Assembly (NCBI GenBank): GCA_025998755.1 | Contig: AP024674.1 | Span: 1,478,162-1,542,161 of the forward strand | Origin: Armatimonadota bacterium | Lineage (GTDB): Bacteria > Armatimonadota > UBA5829 > DSUL01 | Length of the DNA stretch: 64,000 nucleotides | Direction: 5' to 3' | Shown here: positions 43,156-51,991 of the stretch, in pieces | How positions within the stretch are numbered: position 1 is the stretch's first letter | Layout of the letters: each line of letters starts with the position of its first letter | Program-made: the position numbers and the translations under genes | The notes under the pieces: generated by a model | Told to the model about the DNA's origin: nothing | What the model saw: the letters and a program-made list of their open reading frames with translations, nothing else | Databases searched by the model: none

Positions 43156-44564
43156 TTGATCAGCTTGGCGGAGATGCGGATCTTGATCTTTACGCGGGTG
43201 CCCTCAACGGTTGGAGTGGCCGCCGTGCGGCCTGGTCCAAAGAGCCCACGGACTGTATCAGCGTACTGTTCGGCCAGCGCCCACTCCTCTTCGCCCGGTC
43301 CGGATGGACCGGCACTCTCACCCCCGCGGGCATAGGGATTCACCGGCTGGGGCACTTCCCCCACTCCCGTGCCGAGGCCAAGCCCCTCATTGATGGCCTG
43401 CACCGTACCGGAATCCAAAAAAGCGTCCAATTCGATGGTGGCCTCCCGGCGGACCAGGTCCCCAGTCCGGAATGCGAACCAATCGGTGGCCGTCCCGGTG
43501 ACCCGTGCGGGACGGGAAGCTGCCCCCGCAGCGCCCATCGCGCCTCCGACTGGACCCAGGTCGCCCGTGCCTCCTTGCATCTCCTGACCCACCTGCCGGA
43601 ACTGGAAGTCGGCCGTGCCCGAGAACTTTGAGGCGATGCGGGCACACTCGCGGCCGCCAGCCCACTCCAGGCCTTCCAGGGAGAAGTCGGCATCCAGACG
43701 GGCGGCCGTGCCCATTGCCGGGAGCGAGAATGTGAAGGCGCCTTGCCACTGACCACCCGCAGCCACCGGCACACGGGGCAGCGTAGTGCGGTAATCCACT
43801 CCGAACGAGGGGTCTGCCTTGATGCCCGCACTGCTGAACAGGTCTCTATCCAGCACGTTTCCGCGGGAGTCCACCAGCTCGTAGAGCGAGCCGTCCTCGA
43901 ACCCCGGGAAGAACCGCACAAGACGGCCGAAGCGCCGCAGTGAGGTGTCGGACGGACGATAGCGGATGAGGGCACGGTCTGCGTCGCGAACGTCCGCCAC
44001 AGACATCAGCCCGGTATAGGAAACGGTCTGGATCTCCTGATTGCTGGAGATGGGAGCGCCACCCATCTCGGAGACCGTCACTCCGATGCGCACCGCATAG
44101 CGGCGGGCGGCTCCCACGGCGTAGCGATACCTGAGACTGACCGGCGTGTCCGGCGAGACGCTGGTCACCCGGTTGGCCAGGCGCACGGTGACCGTGCCGG
44201 AGTCCACGACACGGCCATCACTGGAGACCGCCTGCGCGCGGATCTGATACTGGCCGTCTTCCGGCCGGCGCGGCGGGTCATTCGGAGCGCCCAGATTCAC
44301 AGGCTCGCGCGTGTCCCAGAGCCAGATGAACGCCTTCCGCCCGCCCGATACCGTGCCGGGCGTGCCCACCGCCACCATGAAGACATCATTGAGATGAAAG
44401 GTGACGTAAGCATCGGCCGGTACGCTTGCCGCGTCCACCGCCACGTTCACGCTTTCGCGCACAACGCTGTTATTGCGCGGCCAAAGAAATGTCAGAGCCG
44501 CCTGCGCGGGCGCCGCGCACAGAAGCACCCCCGCCGCCAGCAGAATCCGTGCTGCAGGTCTCAA
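43152..44564 (-). CDS. Secreted protein with N-terminal Ig-like domain, function unknown
   Basis: About 470 residues. TTG 44564 has GGGAG 10 bases upstream and gives MRPAARILLAAGVLLCAAPAQA, a signal peptide; TTG at 44582 is another possible start. Residues about 25-135 look Ig-like (FLWPRNNSVVRESVNVAV, then YQIRAQAVSSDGRVVDSGTV). The following region is beta-rich and repeats RYRYAVGAARRYAVRIGVTV. Near the end is a Gly/Ala/Pro-rich linker. I recognise no enzyme motif. Its stop overlaps the CTG of tatC, so it may be co-transcribed with tatC. Confidence 0.75.
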   Translation of the reverse strand: MRPAARILLAAGVLLCAAPAQAALTFLWPRNNSVVRESVNVAVDAASVPADAYVTFHLNDVFMVAVGTPGTVSGGRKAFIWLWDTREPVNLGAPNDPPRRPEDGQYQIRAQAVSSDGRVVDSGTVTVRLANRVTSVSPDTPVSLRYRYAVGAARRYAVRIGVTVSEMGGAPISSNQEIQTVSYTGLMSVADVRDADRALIRYRPSDTSLRRFGRLVRFFPGFEDGSLYELVDSRGNVLDRDLFSSAGIKADPSFGVDYRTTLPRVPVAAGGQWQGAFTFSLPAMGTAARLDADFSLEGLEWAGGRECARIASKFSGTADFQFRQVGQEMQGGTGDLGPVGGAMGAAGAASRPARVTGTATDWFAFRTGDLVRREATIELDAFLDSGTVQAINEGLGLGTGVGEVPQPVNPYARGGESAGPSGPGEEEWALAEQYADTVRGLFGPGRTAATPTVEGTRVKIKIRISAKLIN

Positions 44565-44726
44565 ATCGTTCAATGCTCCCAACTTCGCCGTCCACCCCGC
44601 CCCTGCCGGGATGGTAGCACCGCAGCTAGACCGGAGTCAACCGGCCCCGCCCGTCACGGTTCATGGACCGCCCCTGGAATCCGGGGGTTCCCGGCGCCAA
44701 CCGTCACGGGCAGGGCCACGAGGACA

Positions 44727-45896
44727 CTATGCCTTGCGCACTCCGAGCAGGATCTCGCACGCGATCTGGCTCAGCCGCTCATAGCGAAGGCCGCGTTCCG
44801 CCATCGCCCTGATGTCGTAGGACTCGGCCTTGATGGCTCGGGCGGTCTCCGAAGAATACCCGCCGGCCGCCGACTCCCACAAAGCGCAACTGCCATTGTT
44901 CGCAGCGCGGATCTCCCGCACCTCTGGATCAGCTTCGAACTGCAGGGCCTTCTCCTTGAGGATCAGGTAGTTGCGCATGCATCCCATCGCGAAGTCCCAA
45001 ACTCCCTCCACATCCTCTGTGCGGTAAGGATGGGCATCGAACTCGCGCGCTCCGTCGAAGCCGTTGGTCTCCAGGAGATGCACCAGGGCGAAGTTGCCCT
45101 GGATATCCTCACTCCCGAAGCGCAGATCCTGATCGTAGCGGGCATACTTCTGCGAGTTCAGGTGCACCAGGAACAGTTTGCCCGCCTCCAGACACTGGGC
45201 GTATACGTGTGCGCAGTTCAGATTGGCCATGAGCTCGTGGGCCACTTCAGGGTTCACACCCACCATCTCAGGGTAGTCCAGCGTGGCGATGAAGCCCAGC
45301 AGCGCGCCCGTGGTGGAGAAGTAGATGTCGCCCCGGGGCTCATTGGGCTTGGCCTCCAGGCTGAAGCGCATATTGTAACCCTGGTCCTTGACGTAGTGAC
45401 ACAGGAAGTTCAGCGCCTCGCGGTAGCGCTTGACGGAGTCCACGTGGTTCTTCGAGAGGTCCACCTCGGTGCCCTCGCGTCCACCCCAGAACACGAACGT
45501 GTCGGCTCCCAGCTCCGCGGCCGCATCTATGGCATGCATGACCTTGTGCAGGGAGTAAGAGCGCACGCGGCCGTCATTGGATGTGAATCCGCCATCCTTG
45601 AACACCGGGTCATAGAACATGTTGGTCGTCGCCATCGCGATGACCATGCCGCTCTCGTCGAGCGTTTTCTTGAACTCCCTCAGCAGCCGGTCCCGCTCCG
45701 CGGCGGAGGCGTCAATGGGAATCAGGTCATTGTCGTGCAAGCTGACCCCCCACACGCCCATTTCGCCAAGCTTACGCACGATGGTGAACGGGTCCAGTGG
45801 GGGCCGGGTCGCCTCTCCGAAGGGATCCCGTCCCCGGTTCGCGCAGGTCCACAGACCGAAACTGAATTTGTCTTCCTTGCGAGGTTCGTATGCCAT
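44727..45896 (-). CDS. xylA: Xylose isomerase
   Basis: A 389-residue protein of the short (actinobacterial) class. VSLHDNDLIPID carries the catalytic His and its partner Asp; VFKDGGFTSNDGRVR, WGGREG, EAKPNEPRGD (metal-binding Glu and Lys) and GVNPEVAHELMANLN (metal His region) are all present. It interconverts D-xylose and D-xylulose, and often glucose and fructose. Start is ATG 45896. About 130 bases separate it from the upstream amidase gene and I see no clear promoter. It could supply sugar released by the surrounding glycosidases, which is inference. Confidence 0.95.
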   Translation of the reverse strand: MAYEPRKEDKFSFGLWTCANRGRDPFGEATRPPLDPFTIVRKLGEMGVWGVSLHDNDLIPIDASAAERDRLLREFKKTLDESGMVIAMATTNMFYDPVFKDGGFTSNDGRVRSYSLHKVMHAIDAAAELGADTFVFWGGREGTEVDLSKNHVDSVKRYREALNFLCHYVKDQGYNMRFSLEAKPNEPRGDIYFSTTGALLGFIATLDYPEMVGVNPEVAHELMANLNCAHVYAQCLEAGKLFLVHLNSQKYARYDQDLRFGSEDIQGNFALVHLLETNGFDGAREFDAHPYRTEDVEGVWDFAMGCMRNYLILKEKALQFEADPEVREIRAANNGSCALWESAAGGYSSETARAIKAESYDIRAMAERGLRYERLSQIACEILLGVRKA

Positions 45897-46025
45897 TGAT
45901 ATCCTACCAGCAAGCCTTTCCCGAAAGTGTAAGCCTCCACGCTCCGGCCAGCGCGGCCGGGATGAGCGCGCCGCCTGTGCCCGTTTCCCCAAGCGCAACC
46001 GGAAATCCTCCCTGCGGGCGCTCTG

Positions 46026-47594
46026 CTAACGCTTCGACGGGAACAGGAACTCCAGCGCAGCCTCGGCGACGGCCCTTCCGACCCGATCCTGAAACGCGGG
46101 ATCCTTCAGGAGCTCGCGCTCCACAGGGTTGGTGTGGAACAGCACCTCGATGAGGCAGGAGGGGCAACGAGGCCTGCGGAGCATGTACAGACGGGACCAG
46201 TGCTCCCGGATGCCGCGGTCCAGAACGTCCGGGTAGACTTCGCGGATGGCTTCCAGCGCCTTTCCCTGGACCAGGGCAGCCAGCCGCCTGGAGTCTTCCA
46301 GCGGATAGGGAAGCGAAGCCAGCTCTTCCTCGGAAAGATGCTTCGGACCGGTGTAGAAGGTCCACGTTCCGCCGCCGGGGGTGTTGTTTCCGGTGGCATC
46401 AGAGTGCAGCGAGATGAGCAGGTCGCCGCGAAGCGCGTTCGCCAGCATCGCTTCGTAACGCAGTGTTGTGAGCTGGGTCTGCGTGTCGCGGGTGATGAAC
46501 GCCTCGACCCGCCCGTCCTCACGCAGGTACCTCTGCGCGGCCACGGCGTAATGCCACATATTGAGCCCCTCGTTGTAGAGCTCCTTGCCTCTTTCGCCCC
46601 GGATGCGGTTGGCGTACTGGTTGGAGGGATTCAGGATGACCCGGGGCCGGCGCATGGCCTTCGCCAGCGCGGCCGCGTAGGAAGTCAGCCTGCCGCGCGG
46701 CCCGAAGTCCTCCTCCCACTTCTGCAGCAGACGATCCGGACGGTTCTTCATGAGATAGATGCGGCCCTTCCAGGTATGCTGTTCGCCCGGCTTCAGAGTG
46801 ACAGCTCCACCTGGCCCGGCGTGCAGGCAGGGGATGCCGGAGTTGCTAATCAGCAGGGCAGCTGGCGTGTCCCAGGCGATGGCCACAAGCCGCCGCCGGT
46901 CGGAGCTTGAGCGCAGGATCAGGCTTCGGTCCGCCACCTCCCGCGCCATGCGCCAGCCGTCACAATGCACAGTCGGGCCGACATCAACCGCAGCAGCCTC
47001 ACGGGTCCGCACCACAACGCACGGAGCTCTGCCCTCCTCTCCGGGCCGCCCGGCGAGTTTGGCCAGGCTCCTCAGCCGCCCGCCCGACCACACCCTGACG
47101 TCGCGCAGGCCCCCTTTGGCGCCGAAATCCGGCGAGCCATCCAGCGAGAGACACATCTGCGTGTTCACATCCGCCAAAGTCTGGCGGGACCGATTCTCCA
47201 CGCGGAACTCCATCACCACTCCATCCGGGACCGGACGCGCGTATCCGTAGAACCAGAGCCCTTCCGCCGTCCCTCCCCGGACCGCAATGGAGCCGGTGAG
47301 CCGGTTGCCACCCCATACCGGGGGCGTCTCAAGCGGCCCGATCTGCGGCATATCCTCACGGTAGTGATCTATGAAATGCACGCCCCGAGCGCTTGACAGG
47401 GTCGCCGGGAAACGCATGAAGAGCTTTCCGGGCATCCACGGAGCGGTGATCTCGAAGCCCAGAAGGGATGCGCTTCCGGGATCTGGGGACAGCGCAGACG
47501 GCGCGATGCCTCGGAGTTGGATGCCATCGCCTGCCGCGGCCGCTCCGCATACAGCCGGGACGAGCATTGTCGTGATGAGGAGGAAGCGTGTCAT
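46026..47594 (-). CDS. Secreted N-acetylmuramoyl-L-alanine amidase-like protein (Amidase_3 variant)
   Basis: A 522-residue protein. GGAGGTG lies 8 bases before ATG 47594, which opens a signal peptide (FLLITTMLVPAVCGAAAAG). Residues 25-320 form a large beta-rich domain I do not recognise. The C-terminal ~190 residues are Amidase_3-like: LYNEGLNMWHYAVAAQRYL with the Zn Glu, LLISLHSDA with a Zn His, and CLIEVLFHTNPVERELL with the catalytic Glu. The first metal motif, usually DPGHGG, is instead NPSNQYAN, so its His is missing, as in a divergent subgroup. Activity and metal use should therefore be treated as uncertain. A peptidoglycan target is inferred. Confidence 0.85.
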   Translation of the reverse strand: MTRFLLITTMLVPAVCGAAAAGDGIQLRGIAPSALSPDPGSASLLGFEITAPWMPGKLFMRFPATLSSARGVHFIDHYREDMPQIGPLETPPVWGGNRLTGSIAVRGGTAEGLWFYGYARPVPDGVVMEFRVENRSRQTLADVNTQMCLSLDGSPDFGAKGGLRDVRVWSGGRLRSLAKLAGRPGEEGRAPCVVVRTREAAAVDVGPTVHCDGWRMAREVADRSLILRSSSDRRRLVAIAWDTPAALLISNSGIPCLHAGPGGAVTLKPGEQHTWKGRIYLMKNRPDRLLQKWEEDFGPRGRLTSYAAALAKAMRRPRVILNPSNQYANRIRGERGKELYNEGLNMWHYAVAAQRYLREDGRVEAFITRDTQTQLTTLRYEAMLANALRGDLLISLHSDATGNNTPGGGTWTFYTGPKHLSEEELASLPYPLEDSRRLAALVQGKALEAIREVYPDVLDRGIREHWSRLYMLRRPRCPSCLIEVLFHTNPVERELLKDPAFQDRVGRAVAEAALEFLFPSKR

Positions 47595-47775
47595 ACCTGG
47601 AACACCTCCGGCATCTGCGGTCATTAGCGATGCCTTCGACGCCGCACGCGGTCCGGCCTGCCTGCGGGCAGCATAATCTGCTTCCGACCGGTCGACGGGC
47701 GCAGGGAAGAACAGCGCTTGCTTTAGAACGGCGCAAAAACAGAGCAAATTGTTGCCGCCGGCAGGTGTGGGATGG

Positions 47776-47813
47776 TGGTATAATTGCCGCGCCTGCAGGA
47801 AGCTGCAGGCGCG
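47776..47813 (+). promoter_or_regulatory. Extended -10 promoter with palindrome at the start of transcription
   Basis: TGG plus TATAAT (47776-47784) forms an extended -10; a -35 match is not obvious. Four bases later a perfect 11-bp palindrome begins (47788-47798 and 47803-47813, loop GAAG). It would sit at or just after the transcription start, as an operator or a 5' RNA hairpin. The leader to the ATG is about 110 bases. Confidence 0.5.
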
Positions 47814-47899
47814 CCATCCACTGCGGGCAAGGAGGGATGCCTCCGGAGCGAGTATCGCACGGGGGTTTTTGCAGAGCGAGCGAAAGGGGGAACGCAAAG

Positions 47900-49012
47900 A
47901 TGCACCTCACACGATGGACAGCGTGGTGCGTTGTCCTGTTGATGTGCGCGGGCGCCGCGCATGCTTTCACCACCATCGGGTTCTTCACCGTGAAACCCGG
48001 CGGCGAGCCCGAGATGAACGGCTGGAAGTTCGCTGCGCTTCAGGGCTCGGGCAGCGACACTCCGCTGGCGCAATTCGAGGACCTCACCGGATATCAGATC
48101 GGCATCTTGGACCCGCCGCCAGCGGGAACCGGAGCCTTTCACATGCAGCCATATGAGGGCTATTCGAACCCGGCTCCACACGTCTGCCTGGGAACGAACA
48201 ACTTCGCTGGCAGGAATATAGATGACGTGCAGACCATCCGCTACTCCACTTGCACCACCTACGCCAGCTATGCCCAGAACGACGCCATTCCACCGGTCAT
48301 CGAGCTATACCTGACCGACGGCAGCCGGCTGTATATGTTCGAGTGGCAAGCACCGATCGCCCCGGAACCGGTCTATATCAACCAGTGGTATACCTGGGAC
48401 TTGTCAATCCAGGGGACTTTCAAGGAGTGGGACGCTCCGCCAGGACAGCAGTGGCAGGGCGACTGGAACTGGTTCAAGCAGAGGGCGGCCGGAATGTGGT
48501 TCGCGGGAACGAATACCGAGCCTGTGCCGGTCAGCCTGGACCCGGGCGTGGGCAATCTGACGGGGACCAGCTGCACCATCCGGAACGGCTCGCCGAAAGT
48601 GAGCGCCTCCGGCTGGCAGAGCAACGGCGGCAGCGCATGGTGGCGCAACAATGCCACCAGCGAGAGCTGGGTGGACCTGTTCGAGATCTTCTTCAACGAC
48701 GGATCCTTCCAGAGCTATGACTTCGAGGCTAGGCCGGCCCTGCACATCCTGACAAAGACCACCTGGGACCCGATGATGAGCGAGGCCAAGCAACGCTATC
48801 TCTTCCGGGCCACGGGGAAGATCCAGAGCATCAACAATGGCTACTTCTATCTGATTGACGGAAGCGGCAAGACGATGCACGTGCGCTGCCAGCGCTGGGA
48901 TAGAGTGGCCGCCAACGGCGACATGGTGACCTTCTCATTCAGCATCATTGACGAAACCGCCAATCCGCCGAAAGTGAGCGTCGGGCGCAGGCAACTGATC
49001 AAGAAGCCGTAG
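47900..49012 (+). CDS. Secreted protein with C-terminal OB-like domain
   Basis: A 370-residue protein starting at ATG after a GGGGG run. The signal peptide is HLTRWTAWCVVLLMCAGAAHA. The middle is rich in Trp, Tyr and Asn, with no catalytic motif. The last ~80 residues contain YFYLIDGSGKTMHVR, similar to the FYMQDADG, FYYIQDARR and FLIDDGSG landmarks of the OB-like tails in the proteins at 17643 and 19978. Function is unknown. It is followed by a hairpin and a prepilin gene on the same strand. Confidence 0.78.
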   Translation: MHLTRWTAWCVVLLMCAGAAHAFTTIGFFTVKPGGEPEMNGWKFAALQGSGSDTPLAQFEDLTGYQIGILDPPPAGTGAFHMQPYEGYSNPAPHVCLGTNNFAGRNIDDVQTIRYSTCTTYASYAQNDAIPPVIELYLTDGSRLYMFEWQAPIAPEPVYINQWYTWDLSIQGTFKEWDAPPGQQWQGDWNWFKQRAAGMWFAGTNTEPVPVSLDPGVGNLTGTSCTIRNGSPKVSASGWQSNGGSAWWRNNATSESWVDLFEIFFNDGSFQSYDFEARPALHILTKTTWDPMMSEAKQRYLFRATGKIQSINNGYFYLIDGSGKTMHVRCQRWDRVAANGDMVTFSFSIIDETANPPKVSVGRRQLIKKP

Positions 49013-49032
49013 CAGCATTCGAACTCTGAGAT

Positions 49033-49058
49033 GCGGGGCCGCACCCGCGCGGCCCCGC
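49033..49058 (+). terminator. Hairpin between the OB-like protein and the second prepilin
   Basis: Perfect 10-bp stem (49033-49042 with 49049-49058), loop ACCCGC, then AGGGTTTCTC. It may be partial, letting some transcripts read into the prepilin gene. Confidence 0.5.
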
Positions 49059-49096
49059 AGGGTTTCTCGCCGGAGCATCCCAAGGAGGAACCATCA

Positions 49097-49915
49097 ATGA
49101 AGCGGCAAACACTCTGGGGCGCACGGAAGCGCGGGCAGACGTCAGGCTTCACCCTCATCGAGCTGCTTGTGGTGATCGCCATCATCGCCATTCTGGCGGC
49201 GATCCTGTTTCCGGTCTTCGCCAAAGCCAGGGACCGGGCCATCGGCGCAAAATGCCTGAACAACGTAAGCCAGATCTCCAAGGCCTGGATGATGTACACG
49301 GACGACAACAAGGGGCAGGTGCCGCCTCTTATGATGATCGTGCAGAACGGCTACAACATGACGTGGGAGGGCATTCTACGCCCCTATGTCCGGAACACGG
49401 GCGTGCTGAGCTGCCCGGCCATCGCGTGGCAGGCAGACGAGGGAGTGTATGACGCACAGCAGAACCCACACGGCTATAACACCCTCGGGGTCAACATCAA
49501 CCTGTTCAACTACTGCTGGCTGTTCCCGGTGAAGCAATCCGACCTTGACCGCCCGTCCGAGACCGTCTATCTCTGCGACTCCGACGGGATGCACTATGTG
49601 GGACTGCCCCCGGCGCGCGGACCCAGCCGCCTGTGGAACTGGTCGCCGGTCTACTCCGACGGCACCAAGCCTCCCGGCGGCAAGCAGTATCCGGCCCGTC
49701 CTTCGGCACGGCACACCGGGAAGGTGAACGTGGCTTTCTGCGACGGTCACGCCGCAGCGTGGCCGCTGGACAAGCTGCTTGAACAGGAAGTCAACACGGA
49801 GGGGCGGAAGGTGGCCTACTTCCTTGGCCGCACAGGAGCCGGAGCCTGGACCACAGCCACCAACGTGGATGTCTTCAAATACTGGCAGACCGCCGCGTCC
49901 ATGGCGCACTGGTGA
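49097..49915 (+). CDS. Type II/IV prepilin-like protein, second copy
   Basis: A 272-residue protein whose ATG follows AAGGAGG by 8 bases. Leader ends TSG, then [20 protein letters not shown] and FPVFAKARDRAIGAKCLNN. C-terminal box is VNVAFCDGHAAAW. It is the longest of the three prepilins here, with an Asn/Tyr-rich middle (GYNTLGVNINLFNYCWLF). It converges on the third prepilin gene. Confidence 0.92.
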   Translation: MKRQTLWGARKRGQTSGFTLIELLVVIAIIAILAAILFPVFAKARDRAIGAKCLNNVSQISKAWMMYTDDNKGQVPPLMMIVQNGYNMTWEGILRPYVRNTGVLSCPAIAWQADEGVYDAQQNPHGYNTLGVNINLFNYCWLFPVKQSDLDRPSETVYLCDSDGMHYVGLPPARGPSRLWNWSPVYSDGTKPPGGKQYPARPSARHTGKVNVAFCDGHAAAWPLDKLLEQEVNTEGRKVAYFLGRTGAGAWTTATNVDVFKYWQTAASMAHW

Positions 49916-49989
49916 AGAGTATGCCTCAGTCGTTACGGCGCATTAGCGCCCGAAACCCGCTGCAGGCCGCGGCGTGGGGCTGCAGGGCT

Positions 49990-50026
49990 GATTTGGATGG
50001 CTGTCCGGACGGCAGCCATCCAAATC
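49990..50026. terminator. Bidirectional hairpin between the converging prepilin genes
   Basis: Perfect 14-bp inverted repeat (49990-50003 and 50013-50026) with a 9-base loop. The stem base is A/T-rich (GATTTGG...CCAAATC), giving T residues at the 3' end in both orientations. Confidence 0.7.
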
Positions 50027-50065
50027 ATCTGACTGGCCCTTCCTTCAGGGGAGAACAGACAGATC

Positions 50066-50782
50066 TTATCGAGCCCCCAGATTGCTGTCCGGATCCCACT
50101 CGCCGGTCGCCCGGACGATCTCCATCGTGATGTCCTTTGCCCGGCGATATCCAGCATGTCCGTCTACATACGCAAGGTTGGTGCCTTCATAGTGGATGGG
50201 TGACGGGTTGTTGGTGGAGCCGGTCTTCCAGTTGTAGTTCCCGTCGTTGATGGAATCGCGATTCTCATGAATCAGCAGCATCACACGGGTGGGATCGTTG
50301 GCCATCACCTCGAACCGCCTCCGGACAGGCGGATTATAGGTGTCGTTCCACTCCATCGAGACGTTGGCGCTGTAGCTGAAAGGCCAGTTCTTGACACCGC
50401 CTGCAGTCCGTGGTACCAGCTTGTCCTTATCGCTGGGACACAGGTAGACTTCCTCGGACCTGACATACGCGAATAGGCCGCCGCTGCGCAGCACGGGCAG
50501 GACTCCCGAGGTGGCCGAAGTTAGGCCTGTCCAGGCAGGCGTCCCGGAAGGCTTGCGGGCAAGGTCTATGAACGGCAGGTATCCGTTGTGGTCTTCAGCA
50601 TACTGCCGGAATGCCAGGCTGAGCTGACGTAGATTGCTGAGGCATTTCGTGGATCTGGCCCGCGCCCGAGCCTGTGCGAAAACGGGAAACAGAATGGCTG
50701 CCAGAATGGCGATGATGGCGATAACCACCAGCAGCTCAATGAGGGTAAAGCCTGCACGGCCCCTCCAGAAGCGCCCCTCCAT
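50066..50782 (-). CDS. Type II/IV prepilin-like protein, third copy
   Basis: A 238-residue protein. ATG 50782 lies after AGGGGG; the leader is [11 protein letters not shown], followed by [20 protein letters not shown] and [19 protein letters not shown]. The C-terminal DGH box is [25 protein letters not shown] segment lies in the middle. As with the other copies, a prepilin peptidase cleavage after Gly is expected. Confidence 0.92.
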   Translation of the reverse strand: MEGRFWRGRAGFTLIELLVVIAIIAILAAILFPVFAQARARARSTKCLSNLRQLSLAFRQYAEDHNGYLPFIDLARKPSGTPAWTGLTSATSGVLPVLRSGGLFAYVRSEEVYLCPSDKDKLVPRTAGGVKNWPFSYSANVSMEWNDTYNPPVRRRFEVMANDPTRVMLLIHENRDSINDGNYNWKTGSTNNPSPIHYEGTNLAYVDGHAGYRRAKDITMEIVRATGEWDPDSNLGAR

Positions 50783-50899
50783 AACGGTCCCCCTGTCCGC
50801 AGCACGCCCCGTTGCGACTTGCCGCGACATCTCTCGGCTCAAGGATACAGCAAACCCGCGGTCAAGTCAGTCAGTGAGGGGACCCGTGATTGCCAGACA

Positions 50900-51991
50900 T
50901 CACTGCGGGGATAGCCAGATCTCGGCGATGCGGCGGGCGACTGAGGACGGCTGGAACCCTTCGTAGTTGCTCAGGACGGCGATCACCAGGCGTTCATCGG
51001 GGATCAGCAGAAGAAAAGATCGGGCGGATGGCTGCGCTCCGCCGTGGGCCACCGAAGCCCGCCCGGCGGTCGTCCCCGGGACCCAGCCGAGCGCGTAGCC
51101 GGTCGCCCTCCCGTCCAGCGTCTTCTGCTCCTTCCACATCTCGTTCCGGGCGGCAGCTCCCAACAGAGTCCCGTCCATCACGGCGGAGCCGAACCGGCAC
51201 AGGTCGGCCGCGGTCGAGACCAGACCGCCCCCCGCCCATTTGTAGCTGATATCCGTGTACGGGGAGTTGATGAGTTTGCCCTCGCTGTCACGGGTATAGC
51301 CCCGGGCCCGCCAGCGAACGATGGAACGCAGATCCTCCGGCCCCGTAGCGGTCATTCCTGCCGGAATGAAGATGCTGTTACGCAGGAACTCCGGGAAGCT
51401 CATCCCCGAGACATTCTCTACCAGACGCGCGGCAAGGGTATAGCCGTGAGTGCTGTAGAGATACTTCTCACCGGGCCGATGTTCCAGCGGGTCGTCACGG
51501 AAGATGGCAAGCGACTGCTCAACGGAAGCGAACGGCTCCTTGCTGGTCCATTCGTTGCCGCGGTAACCGCGGATGCCGGAGAGGTGCCCAAGCACCTGCC
51601 TCGCCGTGATCTTCTCGCCCTTGTCCGGGAACTCCGGCACATAGCGGCGGATATCCTCGTCCAGACCCACCTTCCCCTGCTCCACGAGTTGCATCACAGC
51701 GACAGCAGTGATGGATTTGCTGATGGACGCGATTCGGAAGACGGTCTGCGGGCGAACCGGAGAGAAGTCCTCCATATCGGCGTAGCCGAACCCGTGCTGA
51801 AAGACCACGCGCCCGTTCTGGGCGATGGCCACGGAGCATCCCGTCGCCCGGCTCTCCAGAATGGCCTGCCGGACCGCAATGCGCACATCCCGCTCGCGGC
51901 CGGCCCGCGCAGGGACAGCCAGGCTCCCCGCAACCACGGCCAGGCACACCGCCGCCACCACCTGCCTGCGGAACCCGGCGGACCGGGGCAT
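50900..51991 (-). CDS. Serine beta-lactamase-fold hydrolase (class C-like, esterase/D-peptidase group)
   Basis: A 363-residue protein with a signal peptide (FRRQVVAAVCLAVVAGSLA, ending ARA). The SxxK nucleophile motif is SISK (in RIASISKSITAVAV), the second motif is YST in EKYLYSTHGYTLAARLVE, where class C enzymes have YxN, and HGG near residue 330 replaces KTG. The family covers beta-lactamases, D-aminopeptidases and esterases; the altered motifs argue against a classic resistance enzyme. Its ATG overlaps the stop of the upstream membrane protein gene by one base (TGATG). Confidence 0.88.
   Translation of the reverse strand: MPRSAGFRRQVVAAVCLAVVAGSLAVPARAGRERDVRIAVRQAILESRATGCSVAIAQNGRVVFQHGFGYADMEDFSPVRPQTVFRIASISKSITAVAVMQLVEQGKVGLDEDIRRYVPEFPDKGEKITARQVLGHLSGIRGYRGNEWTSKEPFASVEQSLAIFRDDPLEHRPGEKYLYSTHGYTLAARLVENVSGMSFPEFLRNSIFIPAGMTATGPEDLRSIVRWRARGYTRDSEGKLINSPYTDISYKWAGGGLVSTAADLCRFGSAVMDGTLLGAAARNEMWKEQKTLDGRATGYALGWVPGTTAGRASVAHGGAQPSARSFLLLIPDERLVIAVLSNYEGFQPSSVARRIAEIWLSPQ

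Noticed and set aside
46026-47594. The amidase as a pseudogene because of its missing first His
   Set aside because: The frame is long and intact, the ribosome site and signal peptide are good, and a subgroup with this change is known, so it is more likely a variant.
16549-50782. The repeated helix-coding DNA of the prepilins as a mobile repeat
   Set aside because: The identity is confined to the part coding the conserved prepilin helix and has no ends, target duplications or inverted repeats.
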